A DNA stretch of 64,000 nucleotides from NCBI GenBank assembly GCA_029964075.1, contig CM057147.1, forward strand, positions 19,055,513-19,119,512. The letters are read 5' to 3'. Below the pieces are notes generated by a model. The model was not told where the DNA came from, did no database searches, and was given only the letters and a program-made list of their open reading frames with translations. Positions 46,101 through 58,400 of this stretch are shown in pieces (within the stretch, counting starts at the first letter, position 1; each line of letters begins with the position of its first letter). Origin of the DNA: Patiria pectinifera. Lineage: Eukaryota; Echinodermata; Asteroidea; Valvatida; Asterinidae. The position numbers and the translations under genes are program-made.

Positions 46101-49100
46101 GTTCGAATCCAGCTGCTGGCCAAATGTTGTGTCCTTGGGCAAGCCACTTCACTCCCGCTTGCCACTCTCCACCCAGGAGTATAAATGAGGAATAGACGGA
46201 CTTTACTTTTATATACTCTTTTCTCCACATGCCTCATTAAATCATAAGTAAGTGGACAGCACTCAAGAAGAGGGAAGCAAAATATCCAGTAAACAATGGG
46301 TAAAAGCTGGCAGAGCAAAATCTTCCTCTATATTCTCGGTAACTTGAAGGCACTTTCCTGTGAAATGTGGCCCACATACGTTTGCAGGTTGAGGTTTACT
46401 AATAAGCAAATTTTAGTAACCCTCCTATGGAAACATGCATTTTGAGCCATGCTGTTTTCTTGGGTCAATATTGGTCAAGTGACCCATTGGTGTGTTAAAA
46501 GTAAGCCAGGAAAAGTGGAAGGAAATTTTGACCATTAATGACACCGTCATACCATTCGGGGATCCATACAAACAGTTTCAATAAATATGACATAATGAAG
46601 CTGAGAAATGTTGTCCATACCGGGTTGGTGATGATTCCCATGATGGCCGTGGGGCAGTACTTGGCAGCTGCTTCACTCAGAGTCTGGACGATGGAGGCAT
46701 TGGTGTTGAACAGATCGTCTCTTGTCATTCCTAGGACAGCCAAAAATTAACTCTTGAAAAATTGACCAAAAATTTACCAAAAATGACATCGAACACTTTT
46801 TAAGAACATACTCAAAATGGAAATCTCTGGCTAGAAATAGAGGGTTTCCATTGTCAGTGATTAGCCTTTTTGATCATTTTTGCCCAGCATTGAAGCAAAA
46901 AAGATAATGAAAATCTGATTACAGAAAGAACTCAAACTTTTGATGCAAATACAAAATTATAAAATCACTACAAAAAGTTGGTACATGTCTATCTTTTTCA
47001 CAAGTAACAGAGTCTAAAATATCAGTAAACTTGTAGACGTCCATTGATCATGAGCTCAAAATTTAGAAGAGTTTTTGATCAGGGGTGTTGTTTGTGTTTG
47101 TATTTTCATATGCTTATTCAACAAAGCTTGATCAACACTAGATTTTTGATCAAATCTCAAGTCATGACCGCCAACATGGGCTATTGTGAAAACTCCAAAT
47201 AGACTTATCTGGTGACAATTAGAAACCATTACTGAGAATACACTCGCACATACATCACTTTGCCGAAAATTTGGGACTCTCAATACTGTGTATCAGAGTC
47301 TCAAAACATATGAAAGCATGCAACACAAGAAAATAGACTGACACACGAAACAACCAGTCCACACACAGTCTTAAACTTCTTAGTAAAGGAAGTCAAAAGA
47401 AATGGTCGGTACCCAGTCTTTTTTTCTGTACATTCCCTCCATACATGTCACCATGTAATCAATCTTTTTCAAAAAGTTGGACATGTACCGGTCTGGTCTT
47501 CAGCTTCAAATTAAAATCGATTTGCATTTGATTGAGACCTAAAACTTGGCTGTTATAACAGTGAGGACCTTGTCTTTGCCTTATGAAAATTTTGGAGACT
47601 TTTGTCTGCTAAAGAGCGAGTAAAGTTGGCCTGATTTTGTTTTGCACGTTTTTTTTTTGGCACTCATGGTCCCAGTCTGATACGTAGATTTTATATCCAA
47701 ATTTTTTTTTAAAGTTGACGTGAACACACTTTATGGCAACCTTATCACAAAAGTTTGCGAACATTGAACCTGTGCAAATACGTGGTACCACCTCAGTAGA
47801 TATTCACTTCTCATTGAGTAGGCCAAGCAGGTGTAATCCACCATTTATGTACAGAGGCCCTACACAAGTATGGCAAGATGCCGTAATCATCAACAGCTCA
47901 CCAGGTTTCCTTGGAACACCGGCAGGGATGAGTACCAGCTGGCACCCCTCCAGGCATTGCTGCAGCTGCTCCGCTCCCTGGTAACCGGCAACCTTGGCTG
48001 GCGTCTCCACGTGGCTCAGGTCAGCTGCCACGCCGGGGGTGTTGACCACGTCGTACAGCGCCAGGTTGCTGACCATGGGGTTCAACTTGAGCAGGAGGGA
48101 CAAGGGCTGGCCGATGCCGCCGGCTGCACCCATAACGGCGACCTTCTGGTGGTCCTGAGGACAACAATGTCAGGTGTAGAAATTGTCAATGTAAGAGTTG
48201 CGAAACTTTTTTTCTGGTTTACATTCTGGCAAAATTACTGTTGTGGATGATGAAAGCAGTCCCAACAACAGTTACTTTGACAATCCACAGTGAAATACCA
48301 AATAACCAAAGATATCAGGAATTATGACAGGTAAATTGCATTTGTGTAACATAATAAAGTTTTTAAGTTAGGATTTTATAAATTTGGCCGTCATGTCAAG
48401 ATCTGTTGTCTTTGTCCATGGAGAAAAGTCACATGACCAACGAGCCTATTTCTATTAAAAATGTGTAAAATTTTAAATTCTGTACAAAACTTCAAGAGGT
48501 TTTTTTCTCTTTCATTGTTTGTTTACCACACCACCATAGTTTTCATTTCGGAAAGAATGTACATTTTGTATTAATTATCCAGATGCCACTTCTTTGGTTG
48601 TGTACAAAGTTAATGGAGAGTAAAGTGCAGGGAAAAAATTCCACATATGGCCATCACTAATTTTCCCTGCAATCAGCCATCAGAAAGCGTATAACATGTC
48701 CCAAACAGTAAAATTTAGTAGGCCTAGGAAAATATTGAAGCATTTACTGGGAAAACACTTTTTTTTTCAGACTATTCTCATAGGGTTTGTGCACCGGGTG
48801 TCGAGTGATGTCCAGGTATGGAATTCTTTCCAAGTGCATTTCCAAAGTATTTTGTAACAAAATTGGAAGTGTTTCTCAGTCCCAGATTCATTTTTCATGT
48901 CTTTTACTTTCATGACTTTTCAAAATTTTCATTGACGTCATCATGTCATGATCATCAATTATATTAAATATGACAAATGTCAGACATAAACAAAGTGATG
49001 TCACTTCATATTTTTGGGTGAAGTTGTAATTAACACTTGTATCGTCAGACCCCCCCCCCCCCAACTAAAGCTACGCGGTCCTATTTCTACGAACTCGCAC

Positions 49101-49934
49101 TCACAGACAACGTGCGCGCATTGCAAGCGTTACCTGTGCAGATAAAGCAAAGGAGGGTCGAGGATGTAAATTGTAAGAACTTAGAAGAGCGCCACTCTTT
49201 GCTTTCTCTCCCCCCCCCCACCCCGACCGATAACACCCCCGACCCAACGCCTGCCGCGCCGGCCGTGCGTACGTGCCATCGCCACTGCACATGCAGTGCC
49301 AGTCGCACGGATTCACCGTCGCACGTAGGCTACCGTTTTATTAACCTTTATTTACATTCAAGAATATAAATAAAATGCTAATTAGGTTTACAAAAAAAAA
49401 AAACTTGAAGCTGGTCATTTTTTTGAACAACTTTCAGTACCAAGCAAAAAAATCGCCGCTAGTGTGCTTAAGTTGATTTGCCACCTCCTGGCCCCCCCCC
49501 CGCCCCACCCAAACAAAACAAACTTCTCTGATAAGCACTGCTACTCTCAATTTTTTTCTTTTCATTGGCTGTTTAATCTTTATTTATTTTTTTTATTTTT
49601 TTTTTATTCCATTATTTTCCATGTACTTTCCATGTGAAAAAAAAAAAAAAAAGAAATCAATGAAAATCAAAAAAAAAGCCGCCAAAAAGAGATCGCCTTT
49701 GCGCCCTTGCAAAAGGAAACGCAAATGCAAATGCAACGGGCGCGTCGCGGCAATAGGGTCGCGCAAGTCCATCGCGCAAGTTTAAACTTGCGCGCGCAAG
49801 TTTAAACTTGCGTGGGGGACTCAAATTGCGCTCGACAACCGCACGGCCTACCGTACCTGAGCAGACAGCGACAGCAATCGCTTGGCCTGGGCTGGCGTTC
49901 CCGCCCTCCTCAAAAGTACACAAGATCTCAACAT
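43126..49934 (-). CDS. MDH2: Malate dehydrogenase, mitochondrial (MDH2)
   Basis: NAD-dependent malate/oxaloacetate interconversion in the mitochondrial matrix (TCA cycle and malate-aspartate shuttle). Coding exons in transcript order: 49934-49857, 48154-47902, 46730-46621, 45802-45599, 45070-44972, 44298-44248, 43855-43754, 43254-43126; they join to 341 residues (human MDH2 is 338). Exon 1 encodes exactly the targeting presequence, Arg-rich with no acidic residues ([20 protein letters not shown]). The Rossmann motif GAAGGIGQ follows at about 35-42. Substrate arginines fall in VPRKPGMTR (108, 114) and LDIVR (180); the catalytic pair is Asp177 (TTLDIV) and His204 (IGGHSG). The C-terminus KGEDFVRNN is typical. 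The gene is divergent from STYXL1. TTTATT at 42736-42741 is a possible minus-strand polyadenylation signal. Confidence 0.97.
44633..44819. mobile_element. pogo/Tigger-like MITE in MDH2 intron
   Basis: The inverted ends CAGTCGAATCTCGTTAGTGC and GTATTAATGAGACTCGACTG are flanked by TA on both sides. ATACAAAATTCTG is repeated internally. Confidence 0.7.
45240..45415. repeat. Degenerate GACTTGACTCGA simple repeat
   Basis: Irregular GACTTGACTCGACTCGA units in an MDH2 intron, similar in composition to the 5.5-kb minisatellite. Confidence 0.65.
45475..45594. repeat. About 40-bp tandem repeat, three units
   Basis: Three diverged copies of TACCAGTTTGTCTGCTGCC followed by a ...TAGTGTCTCAA segment, next to MDH2 exon 45802-45599. 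Confidence 0.75.
46049..46190 (+). mobile_element. CORE-like SINE in MDH2 intron (plus orientation)
   Basis: Pol III A-box-like TGGCCTAGTGG (46057-46067) and B-box GGTTCGAATCC (46100-46110) form a tRNA-like head. TGTGTCCTTGGGCAAGCCAC (46129-46148) follows, which closely resembles the CORE segment of MIR-type SINEs. Confidence 0.8.
48549..48900. mobile_element. Degraded, nested copy of the TGTTGCAACC MITE family
   Basis: The left segment (GAAAGAATGTACATTTTG... GTGTACAAAGTTAATGGAGA) and right segment (AACAAAATTGGAAGTGTTTC... CCCAGATTCAT) match 2133-2338. They are separated by about 200 bp of another inserted repeat. Confidence 0.4.
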
Positions 49935-50260
49935 ATTCACTGCGATCTAAATTAACGGTCTATACAACAAAAAGTTCGAATACAAGTTGTATAAATCCGA
50001 AAATTATGCGGCGAAATTAGTGAAATGTGATGATTTGCAGCCAGAACCGGCAAAACGAGCAGAGGAAAGGTCGATCGGAGGGGTCACAGCGCAGCCGCAG
50101 TTTTGTTGTTCAGAAAGTTGTGTCCCACAATGCAATGTTACCGGAACTGGAAATATTCTCCTTGGTAACTAAACGCGGAAGTTGTGCAGAAGCAGACGAC
50201 ACAAGCGTTTATTTTGTTGTGAGCTATTTTTGTGCTTTTATTTGAGATATCGTAGATTAA
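49935..50260. promoter_or_regulatory. Candidate bidirectional MDH2/STYXL1 promoter region
   Basis: This is the GC- and CpG-richer stretch directly upstream of the MDH2 ATG and on the STYXL1 side. It contains two ETS-like cores, ACCGGAACT (about 50140-50148) and GCGGAAGT (50175-50182). ETS sites are common in bidirectional housekeeping promoters. The STYXL1 coding exon lies about 2.3 kb away, behind a good acceptor (CAG at 52361-52363), so its transcript probably begins with an untranslated exon in or near this region. The boundaries and the promoter call are inference. Confidence 0.45.
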
Positions 50261-50395
50261 ACAGGTTTTTTTAGGTGGGTATTTAAACTTCCATTGTAAG
50301 AATTCTTCAGGATTAGTAAAGTCCAAATTATTTAATGAAAACATGATTAAAAATTAGATTTTTTTTTGTCATGTCAGTGAATCACAAATTTTGAA

Positions 50396-50963
50396 GGTAG
50401 TGTATATTTTGCCGGAGGTAACGCCGGCAAACTAACGTTTACTAAAGGTTTGCCGGCGGCAATCCATATCAACAGAGGGCGCTGTACTCTTTAAGATAGG
50501 GCTGAATTATAACATGTATTAAATTCCCACCAAAGTTGTGTAGCACAGTTGGTGCAGTGGTTAAGCAATGGCTCTAGTGAGTGGGATGTCCCGAGTTTGA
50601 ATCCTGATCCCCGCCACAATTTTAAGGGTTTTTTTTCCATCCCCAAATAAATAAGAATATTCTTCTTTTATTATTTTAATATGTCTCAAACATTTTATTG
50701 CAGAGTATTACTTTTTCTTTTTCAGATTTGTGGCTCTGGAGGATTTTTTTTTAAAGGGAAATAAAGTCCGAAATTATAAAATGGTCTGATTCCCATCTTG
50801 TAAATACAAAAATACAACGATAATATTGGTATGGAGCCAGACTAAAATTTGTCACCGGAAAATGTGTTAAGTACAAAAAAACAGTAACTGCGCATGTTCA
50901 GTGCATATCCGGCAAACTAACGTTTACTGAAGGTTTGCCGTCTCCGGCAAAATATCCACTACC
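50396..50963. mobile_element. Mutator-like MITE with 9-bp target duplication
   Basis: The ends GGTAGTGTATATTTTGCCGG and CCGGCAAAATATCCACTACC are inverted. AATTTTGAA is duplicated exactly at 50387-50395 and 50964-50972. Inner CCGGCAAACTAACGTTTACT blocks occur in both halves. A tRNA-like segment at about 50545-50625 (GTGCAGTGGTTAAGC, GAGTTTGAATCC) suggests a SINE inserted inside. Confidence 0.75.
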
Positions 50964-51165
50964 AATTTTGAACATGATAATTGCAGTGCAAGTTACTATT
51001 TAGCGTTGATGTTTTGCTGACTTAACCAATGGAGATGGAGAGAAAGGCAATGCCAATGCCAATGACCCCCCCCCCCAAAAAAAAAAAACCAAAAAAAAAA
51101 AACACAACAAATAATAATGCTTGGTGGGGGGAGGGGGGGGGGTCCAAATTATAGTTTATTGTTGA

Positions 51166-51774
51166 TGTACCCTAACGTGGCGCGGCCCCTAACATGGCGC
51201 ACTTTGATTTTTCGCCTGTAGCGCCTACCTAGAGCAAAATTTTTAACTGAAATTTCACAGAAAGTGAAATTACATCAAGTTCTAAACGATGTTCATAAAT
51301 CGCGAGTTTATTTACCCGTAACAAAGTTAGAAGGAAAAGTTATTTTGGCGTGATTTTCCGATTATATTTTCAAGTGCAAAGTGAACCCTTTAAAAATGCC
51401 CTGAAAAATAAGAAAATAATTTTCTGACAAACATCTGGCTGGGTTTGTAAGTAGAGATAATAATTATTTATCAGAATTTATCAAGTTTACAGGAATTCTT
51501 AAGTGTTAATTTGGAATTTTCCAAGATTTATTCAAGTGCGCCACGTTAGGGAACACTCCGCCAATTTGTGCCCAATTTCCGGACGCCACCGTTTTTGAAT
51601 TTCGGATTAAATTTTATGAAACTGAAATTGTTCACAGAGGTTAAATAGCAAGCATTAATAAGGTAAAAGTACTAGTATTTTAATGCATGAATTTGAAGTT
51701 TGTCAACAAAGAGGTTTGGCAACACTACACGAGGAAAGTCGGGTAAGCTTCGAAGTGCGCCACGTTAGGGAACA
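51166..51774. mobile_element. Inverted-repeat element with CCCTAACGTGGCGC ends
   Basis: TGTACCCTAACGTGGCGC at the left and GCGCCACGTTAGGGAACA at the right. A second GCGCCACGTTAGGGAACA lies inside near 51538-51555, and CCCCTAACATGGCGCAC near 51186. No clear target duplication. Confidence 0.65.
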
Positions 51775-51999
51775 CGACTATATTCTGCACATTTTCTATA
51801 AATTTCAATTAGGCCTAGGCCTAGGTCTATGTTAAAATTTACCATTGCAAGTAATTAAAAAAAGTTAATGCCATTTCATTTCATTCATTTCATCATCTCA
51901 GTGAATCCATAGAGCAATATCAAAAAATTCAGTCATTGGCATTGGCATTGCCTGTGCATTGCCATTATGAAATGTTTTGATGGTAACTTGCAAAGTTGC

Positions 52000-52095
52000 A
52001 ATAAGGTGTTTCACGGTAATATGCGCCATCTTGTTCATGGGGCAGAACGAACACGCGCTGCTAGACGCGGGCATAATACCGTGAAACACCTTATT
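52000..52095. mobile_element. Compact foldback element (AATAAGGTGTTTCACGGTAA)
   Basis: The ends AATAAGGTGTTTCACGGTAA and ACCGTGAAACACCTTATT form an almost perfect hairpin. A longer relative sits at 63016-63225. Confidence 0.7.
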
Positions 52096-52421
52096 TCTTA
52101 AGACTTAATAAAGGTTTGCATGGTGGACGTTATCAAGGAATGGGAGGTTTGTGGTAACACCATGTGAATGATATTTCTTTGTGAGATGTGTGTTTCTGAG
52201 AAGAGCCAGTTGGGTTAACTTGACGTTTCAAACAGTATGCTCTGTTCGTCATTTTTAAAAGGTAACCATTAGCAAATTTAAATCAATGGTATGAACTATG
52301 ATTGCATCCGGGAGTAAGTTTTATTTATCTTTATGCCACTAATTTAATTCTTTTTATCAACAGTCAAACAAGTTTCATCAAGTTTCATCTCGCATCTAAT
52401 AAAGTAATCCCCCTGAACACC

Positions 52422-55400
52422 ATGGCAGGACGCATCGTGATGTGTGAACCAACAGAGCTGTACAACATCCTCCAGCAGGCTACATCATATCCATGCCTCA
52501 GCGATGCCAATTATCTCTTGCTTCTAGGTACAGATTAGCCCGACTGCGTCTGGCCGTACAGTACTATCGCAAGCTCTGTAGTACGGCCAGACGCTCAATG
52601 CTTCCAAAAAGACTGAATTTTTTTCCCCGCTGATGTAGCGATTTTGCTACAGATTTTGATCGAGATTATCTTTTCATCCAGGACACAAATTTCCAAAGTT
52701 AAGGTTCTTAGTCGTAGAGCAACTCATACCTTTTCGAAAAAACGTTCTTTGGTCTCAATATTTTCATCCATCTGGCCAAAAGACGACTTTTAGTCATCAT
52801 CTTCCACAAATATCGTCCTGAAAATGTCCTCCATGCGATTTCAAAATGGCGGCCGCGTTGTAATGTATGCATAAATGCGAGCGTGCTTGGGTAAGATAAT
52901 GAATATGCATCATAGTTTATGACGTTTGTCGGATGCGCGGCGCGGCTGGCCATACAAACACGAGGTCATGAACTAAATAATGCATATTCATTATCTTACC
53001 CAAGCACGCTCGCATAATGCATATATTACAACGCGACCGCCATTTTGAAATCGCATGGAGGACATTTTCAGGATGATATTTGTGGAAGATGATGACTAAA
53101 AGTCGTCTTTTGGCCAGATGGATGAAAATATTGAGACCAAAGAACGTTTTTTTCGAAAAGGTATGAGTTGCTCTACGACTAAGAACCTTAACTTTGGAAA
53201 TTTGTGTCCTGGATGAAAAGATAATCTCGATCAAAATCTGTAGCAAAATCGCTACATCAGCGGGGAAAAAAATTCAGTCTTTTTGGAAGCATTGAGCGTC
53301 TGACCGTACTACAGAGCTTGCAATAGTAGGCCTACTGTACGGCCAGATGCAGTCGGGCTAGGAACAGATATGCTGCTCAAGTCATTACCAGACATGAAGT
53401 GACAAAATACTGAGACTTTGGGCCAAGTAAAAACAAAATGCTTTCTCTTCCTAGCTTTTTGAGAAAAAGAAAGGAGGCGGCCCTTTTATCCCCCCCACAA
53501 CTATGGCAGCTTTTCAAAGATTGCAGATGGGTTCCTCCATTTTCTCAACTGTTTTGATGATGCTTTGTGTGCAAAGGAGCTGTCACCCTTTTTACCAGAT
53601 TTTGAAATTACACATACAGCTACAATTTTGCTGGAAACAAATAAAAAGACAAAGTATATTGCACATGTATGATTAAAAAAAAGAACCAAAACACAAGCGG
53701 GTGGGGAAAAGGAAGTAAGAAAATAAGTGAGGACGAGAAACTGATTGATTTGTTTACTTGGCCTGATTACAATATGAGGTTAAACAGAGGAATTGGCTGT
53801 AGCCATACAAACTACAGTGAGATCTCAATAAGTCAAACTCTGATAGCTCAAAACAACTGTTAAGTCAAACAAAGAATCCATTCCCCCTCAGAAGTATAAC
53901 AATGATACAACCCCGCTTAACTCAAAACTCTGCTTAAGTCAAGGTTTGGACCTGTTCTCTTGAGGTTTGACTTGTCAAGATTTCACTGTATGAGGATGAT
54001 GAGGTTCGGTTAAACAAGGAAATGTGATTGTGTAGGCAGGCATGTTTGCAATAACAATTTATTGTTACTGACATTTTGTGTGACATTACCTTGGACAACA
54101 ATTAATGATTTTTTCTGGTTTTATTTTTGTATATACCTTCTTCATTTCTTCCTAATATAATTCAACTCACAGATGCCAGGCAGACAAATGAGTACAATGA
54201 GAGCCACATCATCACATCCAAGAAAGCACCAAGGGTAAATGTTTGACTCATTTTTCCTGAAATGAAATTTGTTTAAAACCTTTTTCCTTACGGAACAAGT
54301 CTACATCACATTCTCAAAAAATCTCTGTTTCATTGTCGACAGTCCTTGCAAACAATGCGTGCGATATTAAAAGGACTTTTCACTTGTGAAAATGGTTTGG
54401 AAAAGAACTGCTACTTTTTAAAATATGAAAACAAATGAAAATAAAAATGACTGGATTTACCTGGGATATCAAAAATTTTTTAGAGCGGCCTAATACATTG
54501 TATTTCATCCTTTATAGCAAGGACTTCTTCAGAGGCAAAAATAAAAACCCTTAACAATTCTGAAATATCTCCATTGAATGTTGATACAGTGTAAAGTTGT
54601 GAGAACTGTTGTTTTGTCTAAGGTTGACGGGTTTGTTTTCAATTGAGAAAGATCTTGCTAGGATGGAATCACAAAATCCTTGTAACTTTTATGAAGTTTT
54701 AAAGGTATTTGTGCATGTTTGTTTGATTGAAGCAGCAAAAGTGCTCATATCAATTAGACGGATGCTCAACAACTAACCTGATGAAGTCTTAGCTCTATGA
54801 ATGCTGTACATTTTGAGAAAACACAATATTCTGGATCTTGATTTTAGATCAAATGCTGCCATGTCATATCTTGAATAGCGCCCTCTCGTGACAAAATCCT
54901 GAAGTCAACATTTTCGGGACGTGACCCTCATTCAGCCACATTCAGCGTGCGCGTGGGTTGTGTCAAATGCTTGCACCCATTCACGGACTCGCCCAACTAC
55001 AAACAGAAATTTCCAAGAGTGTGCCACTTGACACATCTTTGGAAATGACCTTCTTGTGAAATGACCTTCTTAGACTATTGTTTTCTTCAAAATGACAGCA
55101 TTACCAGAAGGAAAAGTTTCACAGAGAGCTTAGTGTCTTTACTATCTTTAAACCAATAAGCTTTTCACAATAATTTGGTCGGTTACTTTTTGGATAGCTG
55201 CAAATGGTCCACTCTACCTGTACTAAGGCCAAACAAAACAATAGTTCTGCTTCTGCTTACCCTACCTACCCTATTTTGACTGCCCCTACACTAATTTTTT
55301 TGGGGGAAAATGGGGAAAAAACAGACAGACACCTCCATATGATTGTACACACAAAAAAATTTCCCCCAAAAATTCCTACCTACCTACCCTATTTTCAAAT

Positions 55401-58400
55401 GCCATGTAGTCGGAAGCAGAACTAGGTTTTATTTGGCCTTATCTAATAGTTTCATCACGCTAAACCACGATGTCAAGTGTAATTTTTTTGGGTGTAATTA
55501 TCACAGTCAGCCTCAGGTGAATTCCTTGTTCCATATGATGGTGAGCTGGAATGCAAAATGCATGTCGTGGTACTGGATAGCAAGACCCGAAACCTAAAAG
55601 ATCAAGGTAGAAATCGTTTAGCTTCTCAACATCAACTTAAATTTGTATTAATTGTTAAGTTGTCCCAGCGACTTAGTTAAAAGAAAAAACACTAATAATG
55701 TGGTGCTTATAAAGCGCTTTATACCAAAGGTCTAAAAGTGCTTCCAAAAATCAAGTTTCATATTTAAATATTATCTATAATCTAAGCTTATTTTTAATTC
55801 ATTGTCTGTTCTAAAAAGCATTTTTGAGTGTTGTGTGAATTGAAGTAATTTACCTTTGGCTCATCAAAGATCGATATCAAACTAAGTTTCAAGATTTGTG
55901 TTTTACGTGATGATAATTTAAACTTGTTAAGATCAATATGATGGGCATTTGAGCTACAAACAATCATCCTGGCTAAGTGAAAGTGCACACCAAAAGCACG
56001 GTTGTGTGTACATTTGTTATTCTTTCATTATGTTCTGTTATTTCTTTAGTCATTGACACACCAAAGCTTTATGGCAGTTACTCAATTGTGGGGTTTCTTA
56101 TTATCTGGTTTTTAAAAATATTTCTTGGATTTGTGTGTACTCTATATGTGCAAGCTTTTTTGGCTTCCTTTTTGCTTGTGTTTGAGTAGAAGAAACTGTT
56201 GAATTGAATTCAATAGAGTTGTAAAACTTTATTATTTTTGTTTAAATTGTGCATATATTACTTTCCATCAATTCAGAGCCAGCCATTGCCTGTGCCCAGG
56301 TCATGGCAGAGATGGGCAGCCGCAATCCCGTCAAGGTCCTCCGAGGGGGATACGAGGAGTTCTCTGCCCTCTACCCATTCCTGCGGACCCAGAAGATCAT
56401 CTACATGCCCAGGGAGCTGGACCAGCTCAGGCCCTATCCCATGGAGGTGCTGCCGGGAAGGCTGTACCTGGGGGACTGCCAGCAGGCCTGCCGGGCGGAT
56501 GTCAGGAAGGACCTCAAGATCAAGGGGGTGGTGTGCTTGGCGGCCGAGCCCACTGAACTGTAAGGAACATTTGTATATTTATCTTTTATTTTATAATAAT
56601 TGGACTTTTGAAAAATTGAGATTTTTTATTTCTGGATTCTGCAGAACAGGAGGTTTCTAATGGTATATAACATTTGGGGGTAATGATTGTGGTAACAGAA
56701 ACAAAGACCGCCAACTAAATTGAAGTTTTTCAACTAATTTTTGAGAAAATGACCGTTTTAACCTGCTGTTGTATTACAGTGAACGAACAGTCAAATCACA
56801 AAACAGAATGAAAATTGTTTTAAAATAGGTTTGACAGAACAAAAACAATTGGGGAAAGGTAGCACAGGACTTACAGATTGAGGTTCACACAAAACCAAAA
56901 AAATGGACCACCCCTTCAATTTTTGGCTTTGCCCCACTGTACTGCAAAATGGCAATTTTCAACTTCATGCTCATTTTGGGATGACAGGTCGCATTTGTTT
57001 GTGATGAGATGCTTCCACTCGCTTGACTTTTACTCTCTCATTGTTGTAATATTTGTGCCTATGTGTCATCTAGTGTGTCCACTCTTAACAGGCGGAAGAC
57101 ATTCGTCACTCATTTTTTGCTTTTCGGCTCTGTTTACAAGAGTGTCACCCCTTTTTAGCCAGTTTGCTAATTGGCATTTTTAACCTTTTGTTTTTTAGAA
57201 ACAGTGAGCTGAGCAGTGATCAGCTGCTTCACATTCCAGTCACAGACGACGAGGATGGAGACCTGGACCCTCACTTGAACCCAGCCTGTCAATTCCTGGG
57301 TAAGGCAGTGTTCTTATGTAAGGCATTGAACCCTTTCAGTCCATCCCTGTGCAAGCCGTCCTGGGTTTTGTACTCAGTGTATTCCAGTCTGCCTCCTACT
57401 TTCATATATGTGAGGCGTTCTGGCAAAATGAGATACAACTGGGCAGAGGTCGCAATGAGGGTTTGCGGGTATTAGGAATGAGAATAAAATTATCCTTACA
57501 ATACTGTTTGTTGCACTTCAATCGGACATTCAGTTGACAAGTTATAGCTATTTAAAGTTTGCACTTATCGACAAATGTCAAAAAGTAAAATACTGAGAAA
57601 AAAACGGCCTTTAAAGTTTCAAGTTTTGTAGTCATGCAAAGGAAAGATGTCAATTGGTTTTCCTTAAAAACACTTTTATGTCACAATGTTTATAGTCTAT
57701 TTCTTTGTGTTATAGACTTATCAAAGGTGATAAATATCAATAAATCTGAAAATCGTAATAAATCAACCCCTTTTTTGTTCCATTTTTCTCCACTATGGCC
57801 TGTGCCCAGTTCCATCTCATTTTGCCAGAATGCCTCACATATTTTACACCTTGTATTTATCCATATTTCTGTCAGACCTTGTGTACCCAGTTTATCCCAT
57901 GATGTATCACATACTTTTAAGATCATGAACCCAGAATAGCCCACATACACTTTCATATCATGTACATGTACCTGGTAAATATCAGGCTCTGTCACATTCA
58001 GATCCAATACTCAGACCATACTGTGCAGGAGAAAAGTAGTAAAGTCTGTCACAAGTCAATGTGGCCCATCAGGCCGGCGTTTATCTCCAGTTTCAGTAGC
58101 ATGAAACGACTGAGAATATTTCTATTCCCTCTGGACGGGATGCTAATCCACCGCAGGTTACTCCCCAGCTAATGCCGGTACGCAATTTATACACCTGGGT
58201 GGAGAGAGGCAAGTGGGGATGAAGAGGCTTGCCCAAGGACACAACATGTGGCCAGAAGCTGGATTCGAACTCCTGACCCTCTGATCATGAGTCACATTAT
58301 GCTAACCACTAGACACCACTCTCCTTTTATAATCTCAGTGATTACGTTAAGCTGAGAAATGTGCAGATACATCATGTAAAGCACTTATATCTCTAACAAG

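Noticed and set aside
50545..50625. A functional tRNA gene
   Set aside because: The B-box is imperfect (GAGTTTGAATCC) and no cloverleaf closes. It is better read as a tRNA-derived SINE segment.
56238..56660. 140-residue Arg/Ser-rich plus-strand ORF
   Set aside because: Wrong frame of STYXL1 exon 56277-56559.
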